Assembly (NCBI GenBank): GCA_019415335.1
Contig: DXKH01000021.1
Span: 82,074 to 146,073, forward strand
DNA length: 64,000 nucleotides
Source: Citrobacter sp.
GTDB taxonomy: Bacteria; Pseudomonadota; Gammaproteobacteria; Enterobacterales; Enterobacteriaceae
Direction of reading: 5' to 3'
Shown: positions 40,647 to 51,483 of the stretch, in pieces
Numbering within the stretch: the stretch's first letter is position 1
How the letters are laid out: the number at the start of each line of letters is the position of its first letter
The notes under the pieces: model-generated
Seen by the model: only the letters and a program-made list of their open reading frames with translations
What the model was told of the DNA's origin: nothing
The model's database searches: none
Made by a program: the position numbers and the translations under genes

Positions 40647-41468
40647 TCAGAAAAACACCACGTAAACCGCCGCGGCGACGATAAAGCGATAGATCGCAAA
40701 CGGAATAAAGGAGATGCGCTTAATCAGTTGCAGGAAGGTTTTGATGGCGACCAGTGCAACCACGAAGGCGGTAATAAAACCGACGGCAAACATGGGGATA
40801 TCGGCGGCTGTCAGGAACGACCAGCTTTTGTAGAGATCCAGCGCGGTGGCACCCATCATCATCGGTACGGCCAGCAGGAACGAAAATTCAGACGCCGCAT
40901 AACGGCTCACGCCCATCAGCATCCCGCCGGAAATGGTCGCCCCGGAGCGGGAGAAACCCGGCCACAGAGCCAGACACTGGAAGCAGCCAATCATGAACGC
41001 CTGACGGTAAGTCATGTCATCCAGACCCGGCGCGCGCGGCTCTTTCGGTTTCAGACACTCTGCGGCGATCAGCAGTAAACCGCCCACCACCAGCGCATAC
41101 ATCACATTAACCGGGTTAAACAGCGATTTGATCGTATCGTGGAAGACCAGCCCCAGCACCACCGCCGGGATCATCCCCAACAGAATGTGGATCAGCGTTA
41201 AACGGCCTTTACTTTCCCCTTCACGCTGCAACGGACGACCAAAGTGAATGCCGATCAGGCCAAACAGGCGCCGCCAGAACATGACTACCACCGCGAGAAT
41301 GGATCCCAACTGGATCACCACTTCAAACGTCTTTGCCGTGTCACCCTCAAATCCCAACAGATGGCCCACAATGATCATGTGCCCGGTGCTGGAAACGGGT
41401 AAAAACTCCGTCAATCCTTCGACCACACCCAAAATTGCCGCAATCAGCAGCGAGTGCATATCGCTCAT
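40647..41468 (-). CDS. uppP: Undecaprenyl-diphosphatase UppP (BacA)
   Basis: UppP dephosphorylates undecaprenyl pyrophosphate so that the lipid carrier can be reused in wall and O-antigen synthesis; extra copies give bacitracin resistance. The ATG at 41468 gives 273 aa, the E. coli length. Catalytic motifs [14 protein letters not shown] (about 18-31) and [10 protein letters not shown] (about 168-177) are intact among about eight membrane segments. Confidence 0.97.
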   Translation of the reverse strand: MSDMHSLLIAAILGVVEGLTEFLPVSSTGHMIIVGHLLGFEGDTAKTFEVVIQLGSILAVVVMFWRRLFGLIGIHFGRPLQREGESKGRLTLIHILLGMIPAVVLGLVFHDTIKSLFNPVNVMYALVVGGLLLIAAECLKPKEPRAPGLDDMTYRQAFMIGCFQCLALWPGFSRSGATISGGMLMGVSRYAASEFSFLLAVPMMMGATALDLYKSWSFLTAADIPMFAVGFITAFVVALVAIKTFLQLIKRISFIPFAIYRFIVAAAVYVVFF

Positions 41469-41515
41469 CAATAAACCCCTAAATAGAAAAATCTACAGCG
41501 CAAAAAGATCCAATT

Positions 41516-41711
41516 TATACCCTAAATAATTCGAGTTGCGGCAAGGCGGCAAAGAGTGACAAATTCGTCGGGAACGAATTTGACCAGCCGCAGGCTGACC
41601 TTCGGTGAGAGACAGAATATCTCTCATTAATCCCCAGGAGCTTACATCAGTAAGTGACTGGGGTGAACGAGCGCAGCCAACGCACATGCAACCTGAAGTA
41701 TGACGGGTATA
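41516..41711. repeat. ERIC element, long form with internal insertion
   Basis: Imperfect terminal inverted repeats of about 23 bp (TATACCCTAAATAATTCGAG and its mirror ending CTGAAGTATGACGGGTATA) bound 196 bp. The core has the ERIC hallmark arms around AATCCCCAGGAGCTTACAT and AGTAAGTGACTGGGGTGA. The usual element is ~127 bp. The extra ~70 bp left of the core (about 41555-41625) contains its own palindrome, AAATTCGT-CGGGA-ACGAATTT. Confidence 0.9.
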
Positions 41712-41753
41712 GGACTCTTTTATATCCGTTTGGTTTAACAAATATGAAGATAA

Positions 41754-42119
41754 TTATTTTTCTTTCAGATTATTGCTACGCTCAATGATTACGCCCACAT
41801 TGGCCGCGCGCGCCACCGCACCGGGCTTACTGACTTTGATGCGCACCCACGGCGAGTTAAAGCGAGTGAGCAGCAGTTCGGCCACCTCTTCGGCAACGCG
41901 CTCCACCAGCGCAAAACGTCCGCCTTCGACGTGGTTAACGATCGTCCCGGCGATGTCCGCGTAGCTCAGGCAGTCGGCAACATCGTCACTTTTTGCTGAT
42001 TTTCGGTTATCCCACGCCATTTCGATATCGAACACCAGCTTCTGTTCGATCGTCTGTTCCCAGTCGTAAACACCAATAGTGGTGATTACCGAAAGTTGCT
42101 CTATAAATACAATATCCAT
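41754..42119 (-). CDS. folB: Dihydroneopterin aldolase FolB
   Basis: FolB converts 7,8-dihydroneopterin to 6-hydroxymethyl-dihydropterin in folate synthesis. The ATG at 42119 gives 121 aa (E. coli 122). Tunnel-fold signature residues are visible in LSVITTIGVYDWEQ at the start and in the Lys of VRIKVSKPGAV (about residue 98). It is divergent from plsY. Confidence 0.97.
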   Translation of the reverse strand: MDIVFIEQLSVITTIGVYDWEQTIEQKLVFDIEMAWDNRKSAKSDDVADCLSYADIAGTIVNHVEGGRFALVERVAEEVAELLLTRFNSPWVRIKVSKPGAVARAANVGVIIERSNNLKEK

Positions 42120-42225
42120 CACGACCTGCCTGCTTTTTGGCTAACCCGGATACCACTTCCGGCGAAATATGCGTATTATCCACAGAAGTAGCGTTTTACA
42201 CGACATTTTCAAAACGGAACAGCTT

Positions 42226-42843
42226 ATGAGTGCAATCGCGCCTGGAATGATTCTCTTCGCGTACCTCTGCGGCTCCATTTCCAGTGCCATTCTGGTCTGC
42301 CGCATTGCTGGCTTGCCGGACCCGCGTAGCAGCGGCTCCGGCAACCCTGGCGCGACCAATGTGTTACGAATCGGTGGCAAAGGAGCAGCCGCAGCGGTCC
42401 TGATTTTCGACGTCCTGAAAGGGATGTTGCCCGTCTGGGGCGCGTATGCGCTGGGTGTTAGCCCGTTCTGGCTGGGTCTTATCGCCATCGCCGCCTGTCT
42501 GGGGCATATCTGGCCAGTCTTCTTCGGTTTCAAAGGCGGGAAAGGCGTGGCGACCGCCTTTGGCGCTATCGCACCTATCGGCTGGGATCTCACCGGCGTG
42601 ATGGCGGGCACCTGGTTGCTCACCGTCCTGTTGAGTGGTTATTCATCGCTGGGGGCGATCGTCAGCGCGCTGATTGCCCCGTTCTATGTCTGGTGGTTCA
42701 AACCGCAGTTCACTTTCCCGGTCTCCATGCTGTCGTGCCTGATTTTACTGCGTCATCATGACAACATTCAGCGCCTGTGGCGCCGCCAGGAGACGAAAAT
42801 CTGGACCAAACTGCGCAAGAGACGCGAGAAAGATCCCGAGTAA
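42226..42843 (+). CDS. plsY: Glycerol-3-phosphate acyltransferase PlsY
   Basis: PlsY acylates glycerol 3-phosphate from acyl-phosphate at the membrane. The ATG at 42226 gives 205 aa, as in E. coli; an upstream frame start at 42169 has no family support. The [11 protein letters not shown] motif (about residue 36), [13 protein letters not shown] (about 104) and HHDNIQRL (about 178) are the three conserved cytosolic loops. Five membrane segments are present. Confidence 0.96.
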   Translation: MSAIAPGMILFAYLCGSISSAILVCRIAGLPDPRSSGSGNPGATNVLRIGGKGAAAAVLIFDVLKGMLPVWGAYALGVSPFWLGLIAIAACLGHIWPVFFGFKGGKGVATAFGAIAPIGWDLTGVMAGTWLLTVLLSGYSSLGAIVSALIAPFYVWWFKPQFTFPVSMLSCLILLRHHDNIQRLWRRQETKIWTKLRKRREKDPE

Positions 42844-42847
42844 CGTT

Positions 42848-42880
42848 GGCCGGAAATGGTGTTGTCCATCCCGGCCTACA
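42848..42880. repeat. REP-like unit between plsY and ttdR
   Basis: GGCCGGAAATGG...CCCGGCCTAC is a short REP-like imperfect palindrome ending at the ttdR stop. Confidence 0.5.
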
Positions 42881-43808
42881 GCACCTGATAGCCTTCGTCC
42901 GGCTTGCCTAAGCGCTGCTGGCACCATGCCGCCAGAAACTCCACGCAGACTCTGAGCTTCACGCTGCGGTACAGTGGTTCCTGATAGACCGCCCAGATGT
43001 TGGCGCTCTGCGCGTATTCCGGCAACACCCGCACCAGTTTGCCGCTCGCCAGAAACGGCTGCACATCCCACTCTGAACGCAGCATGATCCCTTTGCCTTC
43101 CAGCGCCCATTGCAGAACGACTTCACCGCTGTTGGAAGAGAGATGCCCGCTCACTTTGACCGATTTTTTCGTCGTGCCATTTCCCAGCTCCCATATTCCG
43201 TGAGTCATATCACGCTCTTTTGTCACCAGACAATCGTGGCGACTTAATTCCTGCAAGGTTTTGGGTTCAGGATATTTCTGTAAATATCCTGGGGAGGCAC
43301 ACAATATCCTTTTATTCTTTGTTAACAAATGCGCAATATAATAATCCGGAATTTCATCGTTAATACGAATATCGAGATCGATATTATCCTGAACCAAATC
43401 AATTTGCCGATCGAAGAGTTCAAAATGGACCAGTAACTCAGGATAATTGCGCATCAGTTCGGTAATCGCGGGGGCAATGTGACTGCGGCCAAATCCGAAG
43501 CTACAACCAATACGAATCATCCCTTCCGGGCGCGTTTTGATTTGTGTCACGTCGTCGATCAGGCGCTGATATTGTGTAAGGATAACCAGCGCCTGTTCGT
43601 AACAACGCTGACCGCTCTCCGTCAGCGCCACGCCGCGCGCCGAGCGGTTAAGCAGCGTGGTGGCAAGCGTGGTTTCCAGAATCTGGATCCGCTTTGTCAC
43701 AAAGGCTGGCGTTTGTCCGAGGGCGCATGCCGCGGCGCTAAAGCTGCCCGTATGGACGATTTCCACCAGCACCTGAAGGTCTTTGGCTAAGGGCCAGTTT
43801 TTGAGCAT
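42876..43808 (-). CDS. ttdR: LysR-type activator TtdR of the tartrate operon
   Basis: TtdR activates ttdABT under anaerobic growth with tartrate in E. coli. The ATG at 43808 gives 310 aa, the E. coli length, although the ribosome site is weak. The N-terminal winged helix-turn-helix ([21 protein letters not shown] near residue 13) is followed by a LysR substrate domain ([15 protein letters not shown] from ~91). It is divergent from ttdA across 211 bases. Confidence 0.96.
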   Translation of the reverse strand: MLKNWPLAKDLQVLVEIVHTGSFSAAACALGQTPAFVTKRIQILETTLATTLLNRSARGVALTESGQRCYEQALVILTQYQRLIDDVTQIKTRPEGMIRIGCSFGFGRSHIAPAITELMRNYPELLVHFELFDRQIDLVQDNIDLDIRINDEIPDYYIAHLLTKNKRILCASPGYLQKYPEPKTLQELSRHDCLVTKERDMTHGIWELGNGTTKKSVKVSGHLSSNSGEVVLQWALEGKGIMLRSEWDVQPFLASGKLVRVLPEYAQSANIWAVYQEPLYRSVKLRVCVEFLAAWCQQRLGKPDEGYQVL

Positions 43809-43948
43809 TTTTCGGGTTATCCATGAAATTGATGCCTGAAGTGTAATTCGCAATCTAAGGTTAATCTCTGCCCTTGCTCAATTTTCATCATCTTTCTTCA
43901 ACATCATTCACGAACTGTTAATTGCATATACACAGTGGCAAATAATAT

Positions 43949-43974
43949 AAAACCACACCTTTAGTGGTAGTTTG
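43949..43974. promoter_or_regulatory. Candidate TtdR operator upstream of ttdA
   Basis: AAAACCAC and GTGGTAGTTT form an imperfect dyad about 50 bases before the ttdA start in the ttdR-ttdA intergenic region. The T-N-A-type symmetry and position suit a LysR-type regulator. The call is by inspection only. Confidence 0.4.
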
Positions 43975-44019
43975 TGAAGGAGAATTTATTTCCAGACAAA
44001 TAAAAAAACTGGAGTTGAC

Positions 44020-44931
44020 ATGATGAGCAATCAAAATAATCAAAATGCGGTTAATACGCTGACGGAAATAGTCGCCAACTTTACCGCCATGATTTCCACG
44101 CGCATGCCCGACGATGTGGTGGACAAATTAAAACAGCTACGGGATGCCGAAACCTCAAAGATGGGGCAAATCATCTATCACACGATGTTCGACAACATGC
44201 AGAAAGCTATCGATCTTAACCGTCCGGCCTGCCAGGACACCGGTGAGATCATGTTCTTTGTGAAGGTCGGTTCCCGTTTCCCGCTGTTGGGTGAGTTGCA
44301 AAGCATTCTCAAGCAAGCGGTGGAAGACGCCACGGTGAAAGCGCCACTGCGCCACAACGCGGTAGAAATTTTTGATGAAGTGAATACCGGTAAAAATACC
44401 GGTAGCGGCGTACCGTGGGTCACCTGGGATATTGTGCCCGACGGTGATGACGCGGAAATTGAAGTCTACATGGCCGGTGGCGGCTGCACGCTGCCGGGGC
44501 GCTCCAAAGTGCTGATGCCTTCCGAAGGCTACGAAGGCGTTGTGAAATTCGTCTTTGAAAATATCTCGACGCTGGCCGTCAACGCCTGCCCGCCGGTGCT
44601 GGTCGGCGTGGGGATCGCCACCTCGGTTGAAACCGCCGCCGTGCTGTCGCGCAAAGCGGTGCTGCGTCCGATCGGCACCCGCCATCCGAATCCCAAAGCG
44701 GCAGAACTCGAATTGCGTCTGGAAGAGGGGCTGAACCGGCTGGGCATTGGCCCGCAGGGATTGACTGGCAACAGCTCCGTGATGGGCGTGCATATCGAAT
44801 CCGCCGCGCGTCACCCGTCGACCATTGGCGTTGCCGTCTCTACCGGCTGCTGGGCGCACCGTCGCGGTACGCTGCTGGTCCATTCTGACCTCTCCTTCGA
44901 AAACCTGTCTCACACCCGGAGCGCGTTATGA
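44020..44931 (+). CDS. ttdA: L(+)-tartrate dehydratase subunit alpha TtdA
   Basis: TtdA is the catalytic Fe-S subunit that, with TtdB, dehydrates L-tartrate to oxaloacetate under anaerobic conditions. The 303 aa equal E. coli TtdA. It is related to class I fumarase N-domains, with cluster cysteines in PACQDTG (about 70), [10 protein letters not shown] and [10 protein letters not shown]. It is the first gene of ttdABT and overlaps ttdB by 4 bases. Confidence 0.97.
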   Translation: MMSNQNNQNAVNTLTEIVANFTAMISTRMPDDVVDKLKQLRDAETSKMGQIIYHTMFDNMQKAIDLNRPACQDTGEIMFFVKVGSRFPLLGELQSILKQAVEDATVKAPLRHNAVEIFDEVNTGKNTGSGVPWVTWDIVPDGDDAEIEVYMAGGGCTLPGRSKVLMPSEGYEGVVKFVFENISTLAVNACPPVLVGVGIATSVETAAVLSRKAVLRPIGTRHPNPKAAELELRLEEGLNRLGIGPQGLTGNSSVMGVHIESAARHPSTIGVAVSTGCWAHRRGTLLVHSDLSFENLSHTRSAL

Positions 44932-45533
44932 AAAAGATCCTCACAACCCCGATCAAAGCCGAAGACCTGGAAGACATCCGCGTTGGCGATGTGATCTATC
45001 TGACCGGAACGCTGGTGACCTGCCGCGACGTCTGCCACCGCCGCCTGATCGAACTGAAGCGCCCGATCCCCTACGACCTCAACGGCAAAGCGATTTTCCA
45101 TGCCGGACCGATCGTGCGTAAGAACGGTGAAAAGTGGGAGATGGTCTCCGTCGGCCCGACCACCAGCATGCGTATGGAAGCCTTTGAAAAAGAGTTCATT
45201 GAGCAGACGGGCGTCAAACTGGTGGTGGGTAAAGGCGGCATGGGGCCGCTAACGGAAGAAGGCTGCCAGAAATTCAAGGCGCTGCACGTGATCTTCCCGG
45301 CAGGCTGCGCGGTGCTGGCAGCCACCCAGGTGGAAGAGATCGAAGAGGTGCACTGGATGGAGCTCGGTATGCCGGAATCGCTGTGGGTTTGCCGGGTGAA
45401 AGAGTTCGGTCCGCTGATTGTCTCTATCGACACTCACGGCAACAACCTGATTGCCGAAAACAAAAAACAGTTCGCCGAACGTCGCGGCCCGATCGTCGAC
45501 GAAATCTGCGAACACGTGCATTACATCAAATAA
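44928..45533 (+). CDS. ttdB: L(+)-tartrate dehydratase subunit beta TtdB
   Basis: TtdB is the class I fumarase C-domain-like subunit of tartrate dehydratase. The 201 aa match E. coli. Conserved blocks are [13 protein letters not shown] (about 28), AGPIVRK (about 63), [12 protein letters not shown] (about 77) and GKGGMG (about 104). Its start overlaps the ttdA stop (ATGA), so the subunits are translationally coupled. Confidence 0.97.
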   Translation: MKKILTTPIKAEDLEDIRVGDVIYLTGTLVTCRDVCHRRLIELKRPIPYDLNGKAIFHAGPIVRKNGEKWEMVSVGPTTSMRMEAFEKEFIEQTGVKLVVGKGGMGPLTEEGCQKFKALHVIFPAGCAVLAATQVEEIEEVHWMELGMPESLWVCRVKEFGPLIVSIDTHGNNLIAENKKQFAERRGPIVDEICEHVHYIK

Positions 45534-45581
45534 CTCTTCCGGAGAGGCCTGTGCCTCTCCCTCTTTCGCAGGGATACGACA

Positions 45582-47045
45582 ATGGCACCTTTATCTGGTT
45601 GGTGGCGATATCTGGCTCCGCTGGTGGTCATCGCCATTATTGCTGTTTTGCCCGTCCCCACCGGTCTTGAGAGCCACACCTGGCTCTACTTTGCGGTCTT
45701 TACCGGCGTCATCGTGGGACTCATTCTGGAACCGGTACCCGGCGCAGTGGTGGCGATGATTGGGATATCGATTATCGCGGTCCTTTCGCCGTGGTTGCTG
45801 TTCAGCCCGGAACAACTTGCCCAGGACGGATTCAAATTTACCTCCAAAGCGCTCTCGTGGGCGGTTTCTGGTTTTTCTAACTCGGTGATCTGGCTGATTT
45901 TCGCCGCCTTTATGTTCGGCACCGGCTATGAAAAAACCGGCCTCGGTCGGCGTATCGCGCTGATGCTGGTGAAAAAAATGGGGCACCGCACGCTGTTTCT
46001 CGGCTATGCGGTGATGTTCTCCGAGCTGATCCTCGCTCCCGTTACACCGTCTAACTCCGCACGCGGCGCAGGGATCATCTACCCGATTATCCGCAACCTG
46101 CCACCGCTCTATAACTCAAAACCCAACGATCCCAGCGCCCGTTCCATTGGTTCTTACATTATGTGGATGGGGATCACCGCCGACTGTGTGACCAGTGCCA
46201 TTTTCCTGACGGCAATGGCACCGAACCTGCTGCTGATTGGTCTGATGAAGACCGCGTCCCATACGGCGCTGAGCTGGGGCGACTGGTTCTTAGGCATGCT
46301 ACCGCTGAGCATTTTGCTGGTTCTGCTGGTGCCGTGGCTCGCCTATGTGCTGTATCCGCCCGTGCTGAAGTCGGGCGATCAGGTACCGCGCTGGGCGGAA
46401 TCGGAACTCAAAGAGATGGGACCGCTCTGCTCGCGTGAGAAAAAGATGCTGGTGCTGATGGTAGGCGCCCTGCTGTTGTGGATCTTCGGTGGGGACTACA
46501 TCGACGCCGCCATGGTCGGTTACAGCGTCGTCGCCCTGATGCTGGTGTTGCGCATCATCTCCTGGGATGACATTGTCAGTAATAAATCGGCGTGGAACGT
46601 CTTCTTCTGGCTGGCCTCGCTTATCACCCTCGCAACCGGACTGAACAACACCGGTTTTATCACCTGGTTTGGCAAGCTGCTGGCCAGCGGATTGAGCGGC
46701 TACTCACCGGTGATGGTGATGATCGCGCTGATCGTGGTGTTCTGGCTGTTGCGTTACTTTTTTGCCAGCGCAACAGCCTACACTTCCGCGCTGGCACCGA
46801 TGATGATCGCTGCCGCGCTGGCGATGCCGGAAATTCCATTACCGGTATTTTGCCTGATGGTCGGTGCGGCTATTGGTCTGGGCAGCATTCTCACCCCGTA
46901 TGCGACCGGTCCAAGCCCTATCTACTATGGCAGCGGTTATCTACCGACCGTCGATTACTGGCGGCTGGGGGCAATTTTCGGCCTGATTTTCCTGGTGCTG
47001 CTGCTGGCGACCGGGCTTATCTGGATGCCTCTCGTTTTGCTTTAA
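45582..47045 (+). CDS. ttdT: L-tartrate/succinate antiporter TtdT
   Basis: TtdT is a DASS/CitT-family inner-membrane transporter that imports tartrate in exchange for succinate during anaerobic growth. The 487 aa show about 12 hydrophobic segments. Family motifs include PVTPSNSARGAGIIYPI (about 153) and GLGSILTPYATGPSPIYYG (about 437). It lies 48 bases after ttdB and ends in a strong terminator before the urease genes. Confidence 0.96.
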   Translation: MAPLSGWWRYLAPLVVIAIIAVLPVPTGLESHTWLYFAVFTGVIVGLILEPVPGAVVAMIGISIIAVLSPWLLFSPEQLAQDGFKFTSKALSWAVSGFSNSVIWLIFAAFMFGTGYEKTGLGRRIALMLVKKMGHRTLFLGYAVMFSELILAPVTPSNSARGAGIIYPIIRNLPPLYNSKPNDPSARSIGSYIMWMGITADCVTSAIFLTAMAPNLLLIGLMKTASHTALSWGDWFLGMLPLSILLVLLVPWLAYVLYPPVLKSGDQVPRWAESELKEMGPLCSREKKMLVLMVGALLLWIFGGDYIDAAMVGYSVVALMLVLRIISWDDIVSNKSAWNVFFWLASLITLATGLNNTGFITWFGKLLASGLSGYSPVMVMIALIVVFWLLRYFFASATAYTSALAPMMIAAALAMPEIPLPVFCLMVGAAIGLGSILTPYATGPSPIYYGSGYLPTVDYWRLGAIFGLIFLVLLLATGLIWMPLVLL

Positions 47046-47052
47046 CCTCGTT

Positions 47053-47080
47053 GGGGCGGCAGGGCTGTCGCCCCTTTTTT
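47053..47080 (+). terminator. ttdT terminator
   Basis: GGGGCGGCAGGGCTGTCGCCCC followed by TTTTTT is an intrinsic terminator that separates the tartrate operon from the urease operon. Confidence 0.9.
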
Positions 47081-47168
47081 CCATAAGCGTCTCATATGAC
47101 CGTTTTCCCGCCGCGCTGAGGCATACTTTTTGCTATGCAAACACCCTCACGCTGAGAAGGGAAACGCT

Positions 47169-47993
47169 CTGGATACCGTTGCGCACAAGACACCGACACG
47201 GGGCTGGCAGGCCGAACTCGACCTGCGGTTTAGCCATACCGCGCACAAAACGGTGCTCACCCGCGCACGCCACGTCGGTCCCCTGATGGTTCAACGGCCG
47301 TTTTATCCGCAAGACGATGTTTGCCACCTCTATTTACTCCATCCGCCCGGCGGAATTGTCGGCGGCGATGAGCTTCAAATTTCCGTCACGCTGGACGAAA
47401 ACAGCCACGTATTAATCACCATGCCCGGTGCGGGTAAGTTTTATCGTAGCGCAGGCCCACAGGCGCGCCTGCATCAGACGTTCACGCTGGGCCCAAACGC
47501 GACGCTGGAATGGCTGCCGCAGGATACGATCCTGTTCCCCGGCGCTAACGCCAGCCTCCGCTCCGTATTTCATCTCACCGCTGAAAGCCGCCTGCTGGGC
47601 TGGGATCTGCTCTGCCTTGGGCGGCCGGTCATGCAAGAGACGTTCAGCCACGGCCCGCTGCATAACCGTCTGGAGATCTGGCGCGACGGGCAGCCGCTGC
47701 TCATTGAACGCCTGACGCTGAGGGATGGGGATCTCTCAGCCATCGCCAACCAGCCGTGGTGCGGCACCCTGCTCTGCTATCCGGCCACGGAACAGATGCT
47801 CGACGGTGCGCGGGAACGTCTGGCGCCGCTCGGTGATTATGCCGGAGCAACGCTCGTCGACTCGCTGTTGACGGTTCGTTTTCTGGCAGACGACAACCTG
47901 ATTGTTCAGCGCGTCATGCGCGACATCTGGCGGTTTTTACGCCCGCTGTTAACCCAAAAGCCACCGCACCTGCCGCGCATCTGGCAAACCTAA
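47169..47993 (+). CDS. ureD: Urease accessory protein UreD
   Basis: UreD (UreH) is the scaffold that binds apo-urease and recruits UreF and UreG for nickel insertion. The frame has no ATG or GTG in a usable place. A CTG at 47169 lies 7 bases after AAGGG and would give 274 aa, close to the ~270 of Klebsiella UreD. A TTG at 47130 has no ribosome site and gives 287 aa. I chose 47169 on spacing and length. The conserved core [13 protein letters not shown]...[12 protein letters not shown] and [10 protein letters not shown] is intact. It is the first gene of ureDABCEFG. Confidence 0.9.
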   Translation: MDTVAHKTPTRGWQAELDLRFSHTAHKTVLTRARHVGPLMVQRPFYPQDDVCHLYLLHPPGGIVGGDELQISVTLDENSHVLITMPGAGKFYRSAGPQARLHQTFTLGPNATLEWLPQDTILFPGANASLRSVFHLTAESRLLGWDLLCLGRPVMQETFSHGPLHNRLEIWRDGQPLLIERLTLRDGDLSAIANQPWCGTLLCYPATEQMLDGARERLAPLGDYAGATLVDSLLTVRFLADDNLIVQRVMRDIWRFLRPLLTQKPPHLPRIWQT

Positions 47994-48003
47994 GAGACTC
48001 CCT

Positions 48004-48306
48004 ATGGAACTGACCCCCAGAGAAAAAGACAAGCTGTTGCTCTTTACCGCCGCGCTGGTCGCAGAACGCCGACTGGCGCGCGGCCTGAAACTGAACTATC
48101 CGGAATCCGTGGCGCTCATCAGCGCCTTCATCATGGAAGGCGCGCGCGACGGTAAAAGCGTCGCCTCGCTGATGGAAGATGGCCGCCACGTTCTGAACCG
48201 TGAGCAGGTGATGGAAGGCGTTCCGGAAATGATCCCGGACATCCAGGTGGAAGCGACCTTTCCGGACGGTTCAAAACTGGTCACCGTCCACAGTCCGATC
48301 GTCTAA
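48004..48306 (+). CDS. ureA: Urease subunit gamma UreA
   Basis: UreA is the small structural subunit of urease. The 100 aa equal Klebsiella UreA and are highly conserved ([20 protein letters not shown] and the [11 protein letters not shown] segment). It lies 10 bases after ureD and 9 bases before ureB, with good ribosome sites. Confidence 0.98.
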   Translation: MELTPREKDKLLLFTAALVAERRLARGLKLNYPESVALISAFIMEGARDGKSVASLMEDGRHVLNREQVMEGVPEMIPDIQVEATFPDGSKLVTVHSPIV

Positions 48307-48315
48307 GGAGAACCC

Positions 48316-48636
48316 ATGATTCCAGGTGAGTACCGGATCGCAGCGGGAAACATTGCGATCAACGCAGGGCGCGAAACGTGCACGATCGTGGTGGAAAACC
48401 ATGGCGATCGCCCTATTCAGGTGGGATCGCACTACCACTTTTACGAGGTCAACCCGGCGCTCCGCTTTTCCCGCGAATCCGCGCTGGGTTTTCGGCTGAA
48501 TATTCCGGCGGGGACGGCGGTACGTTTTGAACCGGGCCAAAAGCGAGAAGTCGAGCTGGTTCGCGTGGCGGGCGCACAGCGTATTTTTGGCTTTCGCGGC
48601 GACGTCATGGGTGCGCTGGAGGTGAAGCATGGCTGA
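48316..48636 (+). CDS. ureB: Urease subunit beta UreB
   Basis: UreB is the second structural subunit, which stabilises the trimer. The 106 aa are a beta-rich fold with conserved MIPGEYRIA start, [17 protein letters not shown] and [13 protein letters not shown]. Its end overlaps ureC by 8 bases. Confidence 0.98.
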   Translation: MIPGEYRIAAGNIAINAGRETCTIVVENHGDRPIQVGSHYHFYEVNPALRFSRESALGFRLNIPAGTAVRFEPGQKREVELVRVAGAQRIFGFRGDVMGALEVKHG

Positions 48637-50332
48637 GATTTCCCGGCAGGCTTACGCCGACATGTTCGGTCCGACCACCGGCGATAAAGTCCGTCTGGCG
48701 GACACGGATCTGTGGATCGAAGTGGAACACGACTTCACCATTTATGGCGAGGAGGTGAAATTCGGCGGCGGCAAAGTGATCCGCGATGGCATGGGCCAGG
48801 GACAGATGCCGTCTCAGGAATGCGTGGATCTGGTGATCACCAACGCGCTGATCGTCGATCACTGGGGGATCGTTAAGGCGGATATCGGCATTAAAGACGG
48901 CAGGATCTTCGCCATTGGCAAAGCCGGGAATCCGGATATTCAGCCTGACGTGACGATCCCGATCGGCGTCGCCACCGAAGCGATCGCCGGTGAAGGCAAG
49001 ATCGTGACCGCAGGCGGCGTGGATACCCATATTCACTGGATCTGTCCGCAGCAGGCAGAAGAGGCGCTGGTCTCCGGCGTGACGACAATGATTGGCGGCG
49101 GCACTGGACCGGCAGCCGGCACCCACGCCACCACCTGCACGCCGGGACCGTGGTATATCGCCCGGATGCTACAGGCGGCGGATACGCTGCCCGTCAATAT
49201 CGGCCTGCTGGGCAAAGGCAATGGCTCCCACCCCGATGCCCTGCGCGAACAGGTTGCCGCCGGTGCCATCGGCCTGAAAATTCACGAAGACTGGGGCGCG
49301 ACGCCTGCGGCTATCGACTGCGCGCTGACCGTAGCCGATGAGATGGACATCCAGGTGGCGCTGCACAGCGATACGCTCAATGAGTCCGGTTTCGTCGAAG
49401 ATACGCTGGCGGCGATTGGCGATCGCACCATCCACACCTTCCACACCGAAGGGGCCGGAGGCGGTCATGCGCCGGATATCATCACCGCCTGCGCGCATCC
49501 GAATATCCTGCCCTCCTCCACTAACCCGACGCTGCCCTATACCGTCAATACTATTGATGAACATCTCGACATGCTGATGGTTTGCCACCACCTCGATCCG
49601 GGTATTGCCGAAGACGTTGCCTTTGCCGAATCACGGATCCGTCGGGAGACCATCGCCGCCGAAGATGTGTTGCATGATATTGGCGCGTTTTCTCTGACCT
49701 CATCGGATTCACAGGCAATGGGTCGCGTGGGGGAAGTGATCCTGCGCACCTGGCAGGTGGCGCACCGAATGAAGGTGCAGCGCGGTCCGTTAGCCGAAGA
49801 GACGGGGGAGAACGATAATCTGCGCGTGAAGCGCTATATCGCCAAATACACCATTAATCCAGCGCTGACCCACGGTATCGCTCACGAAGTCGGTTCCATT
49901 GAAGCCGGAAAGCTGGCGGATCTGGTGCTCTGGTCACCGGCCTTTTTCGGCGTGAAGCCTGCGACGATCGTGAAAGGCGGCATGATCGCCTGCGCGCCGA
50001 TGGGGGACATCAATGCCTCCATCCCCACGCCGCAGCCGGTGCATTACCGCATGATGTTTGGCGCGCTCGGCGCGGCACGTCACCGTTCCCGGCTGACCTT
50101 TCTGTCGCAAGCGGCGATGGAAAACGCCATCGCACAGCAGCTCAATTTACAAAGCCAAACCGCCGTGGTGAAAGGCTGCCGGACGGTGAAAAAAGCCGAC
50201 ATGATCCACAACAGCCTGCAGCCTGCCATCACCGTGGATGCCCAGACCTATGAGGTCCGCATCGACGGTGAACTCATTACCAGCGAACCCGCTGACGTTC
50301 TGCCGATGGCGCAACGTTACTTTTTATTCTGA
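48629..50332 (+). CDS. ureC: Urease subunit alpha UreC (catalytic)
   Basis: UreC is the nickel-containing catalytic subunit that hydrolyses urea to ammonia and carbamate. It has 567 aa. All metal-centre elements are visible: the HIH pair in [12 protein letters not shown], the carbamylated Lys in GLKIHEDWG, the His in [10 protein letters not shown] and [12 protein letters not shown], and the metal Asp in [11 protein letters not shown]. The mobile flap with the catalytic His is in [14 protein letters not shown]. It therefore appears functional. Confidence 0.98.
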   Translation: MAEISRQAYADMFGPTTGDKVRLADTDLWIEVEHDFTIYGEEVKFGGGKVIRDGMGQGQMPSQECVDLVITNALIVDHWGIVKADIGIKDGRIFAIGKAGNPDIQPDVTIPIGVATEAIAGEGKIVTAGGVDTHIHWICPQQAEEALVSGVTTMIGGGTGPAAGTHATTCTPGPWYIARMLQAADTLPVNIGLLGKGNGSHPDALREQVAAGAIGLKIHEDWGATPAAIDCALTVADEMDIQVALHSDTLNESGFVEDTLAAIGDRTIHTFHTEGAGGGHAPDIITACAHPNILPSSTNPTLPYTVNTIDEHLDMLMVCHHLDPGIAEDVAFAESRIRRETIAAEDVLHDIGAFSLTSSDSQAMGRVGEVILRTWQVAHRMKVQRGPLAEETGENDNLRVKRYIAKYTINPALTHGIAHEVGSIEAGKLADLVLWSPAFFGVKPATIVKGGMIACAPMGDINASIPTPQPVHYRMMFGALGAARHRSRLTFLSQAAMENAIAQQLNLQSQTAVVKGCRTVKKADMIHNSLQPAITVDAQTYEVRIDGELITSEPADVLPMAQRYFLF

Positions 50333-50341
50333 GGAGCCGAG

Positions 50342-50800
50342 ATGCTGTTATTGACGCAACGCGTTGACACCCCAGCGCACATCACCGCCACACTGACGCT
50401 GCCGATTGATATCCGCGTGAAGAGCCGGGCGAAAGTTCAGCTCAATGACGGGCGCGAGGCGGGGCTGATGCTGCCCCGTGGTCTGCTGCTGCGCGGCGGT
50501 GATTGTCTGAGCACGGAGGACGGCGCGGAAGTGGTGGAAATTATCGCCGCCAGCGAGGCGGTATCGGTGGTGCGTTGCGCCGATCCGTTCCTGCTGGCGA
50601 AAGCCTGTTACCACCTCGGCAACCGTCACGTCCCGCTGCAAATTTTGCCGGACGAACTGCGCTATCACCACGATCACGTTCTGGACACGATGCTGCGCCA
50701 GTTCAGGCTAGAGGTGACGTTTGCCCATCTGCCGTTTGAACCCGAGGCCGGGGCGTATGCCGGTGAATCCCACGGCCACCACCACAGCCATGCGCACTGA
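50342..50800 (+). CDS. ureE: Urease nickel metallochaperone UreE
   Basis: UreE carries nickel to the UreDFG-urease activation complex. The 152 aa have the usual N-terminal peptide-binding domain and a C-terminal ferredoxin-like metal domain ([11 protein letters not shown] near residue 94). The tail [11 protein letters not shown] is a His-rich nickel-binding end like that of Klebsiella UreE. It ends exactly where ureF starts (1-base overlap). Confidence 0.97.
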   Translation: MLLLTQRVDTPAHITATLTLPIDIRVKSRAKVQLNDGREAGLMLPRGLLLRGGDCLSTEDGAEVVEIIAASEAVSVVRCADPFLLAKACYHLGNRHVPLQILPDELRYHHDHVLDTMLRQFRLEVTFAHLPFEPEAGAYAGESHGHHHSHAH

Positions 50801-51474
50801 TGCGTGACGCACAACAGCAGTTGCGTCTGCTGCAACTCGCCAGCAGCAGCCTGCCGGTGGGCTCGTTTACCTGGTCCCAGGGACTGGAGTGGGCGGTAGA
50901 AGCCGGCTGGGTGGACAGCGTGGACACCTTCGAAAGCTGGCAAACCCGACAGATGGAAAATAACGTTTTCACCGTCGACCTGCCGCTGTTTGCCCGTCTG
51001 TATCACGCCTGTGAGCAGGATGATATTGACGCCGCACGCCGCTGGACCGCGTATCTGTTGGCCTGCCGGGAAACCCGCGAGCTGCGGGAAGAAGAACGTA
51101 GCCGGGGTGTTGCGTTCACCCGACTGGTGGTCGACTGGCAGCCAGAGTGCCCGCAGCAATGGCGCACACGCTTTGCCGACAGTCAGCTCTGCGGTATGGC
51201 CTGGCTAGGCGTACAGTGGCGGATTCCGCTGTATGACCTGGCGTTAACGCTCGGCTACAGCTGGATCGAGAGCGCCGTGATGGCCGGCGTCAAGCTGGTG
51301 CCGTTTGGTCAACAGGCCGCGCAACGACTAATTATTTCACTTTGCGCACAGTACGCCAAAGGCATGACGCAAGCGCTGGCATGTCCGGACGACGGTCTGG
51401 GTTCCGCCACACCGCTGGCAGCCATCGCCTCTGCACGCCATGAAACCCAATATTGCCGTTTATTTCGCTCCTGA
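50800..51474 (+). CDS. ureF: Urease accessory protein UreF
   Basis: UreF bridges UreD and UreG in the activation complex and gates GTP use. The 224 aa are all-helical with conserved [24 protein letters not shown] at the N-terminus. It starts at ATG 50800, overlapping the ureE stop by one base. Confidence 0.97.
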   Translation: MRDAQQQLRLLQLASSSLPVGSFTWSQGLEWAVEAGWVDSVDTFESWQTRQMENNVFTVDLPLFARLYHACEQDDIDAARRWTAYLLACRETRELREEERSRGVAFTRLVVDWQPECPQQWRTRFADSQLCGMAWLGVQWRIPLYDLALTLGYSWIESAVMAGVKLVPFGQQAAQRLIISLCAQYAKGMTQALACPDDGLGSATPLAAIASARHETQYCRLFRS

Positions 51475-51483
51475 GGAGAGACA

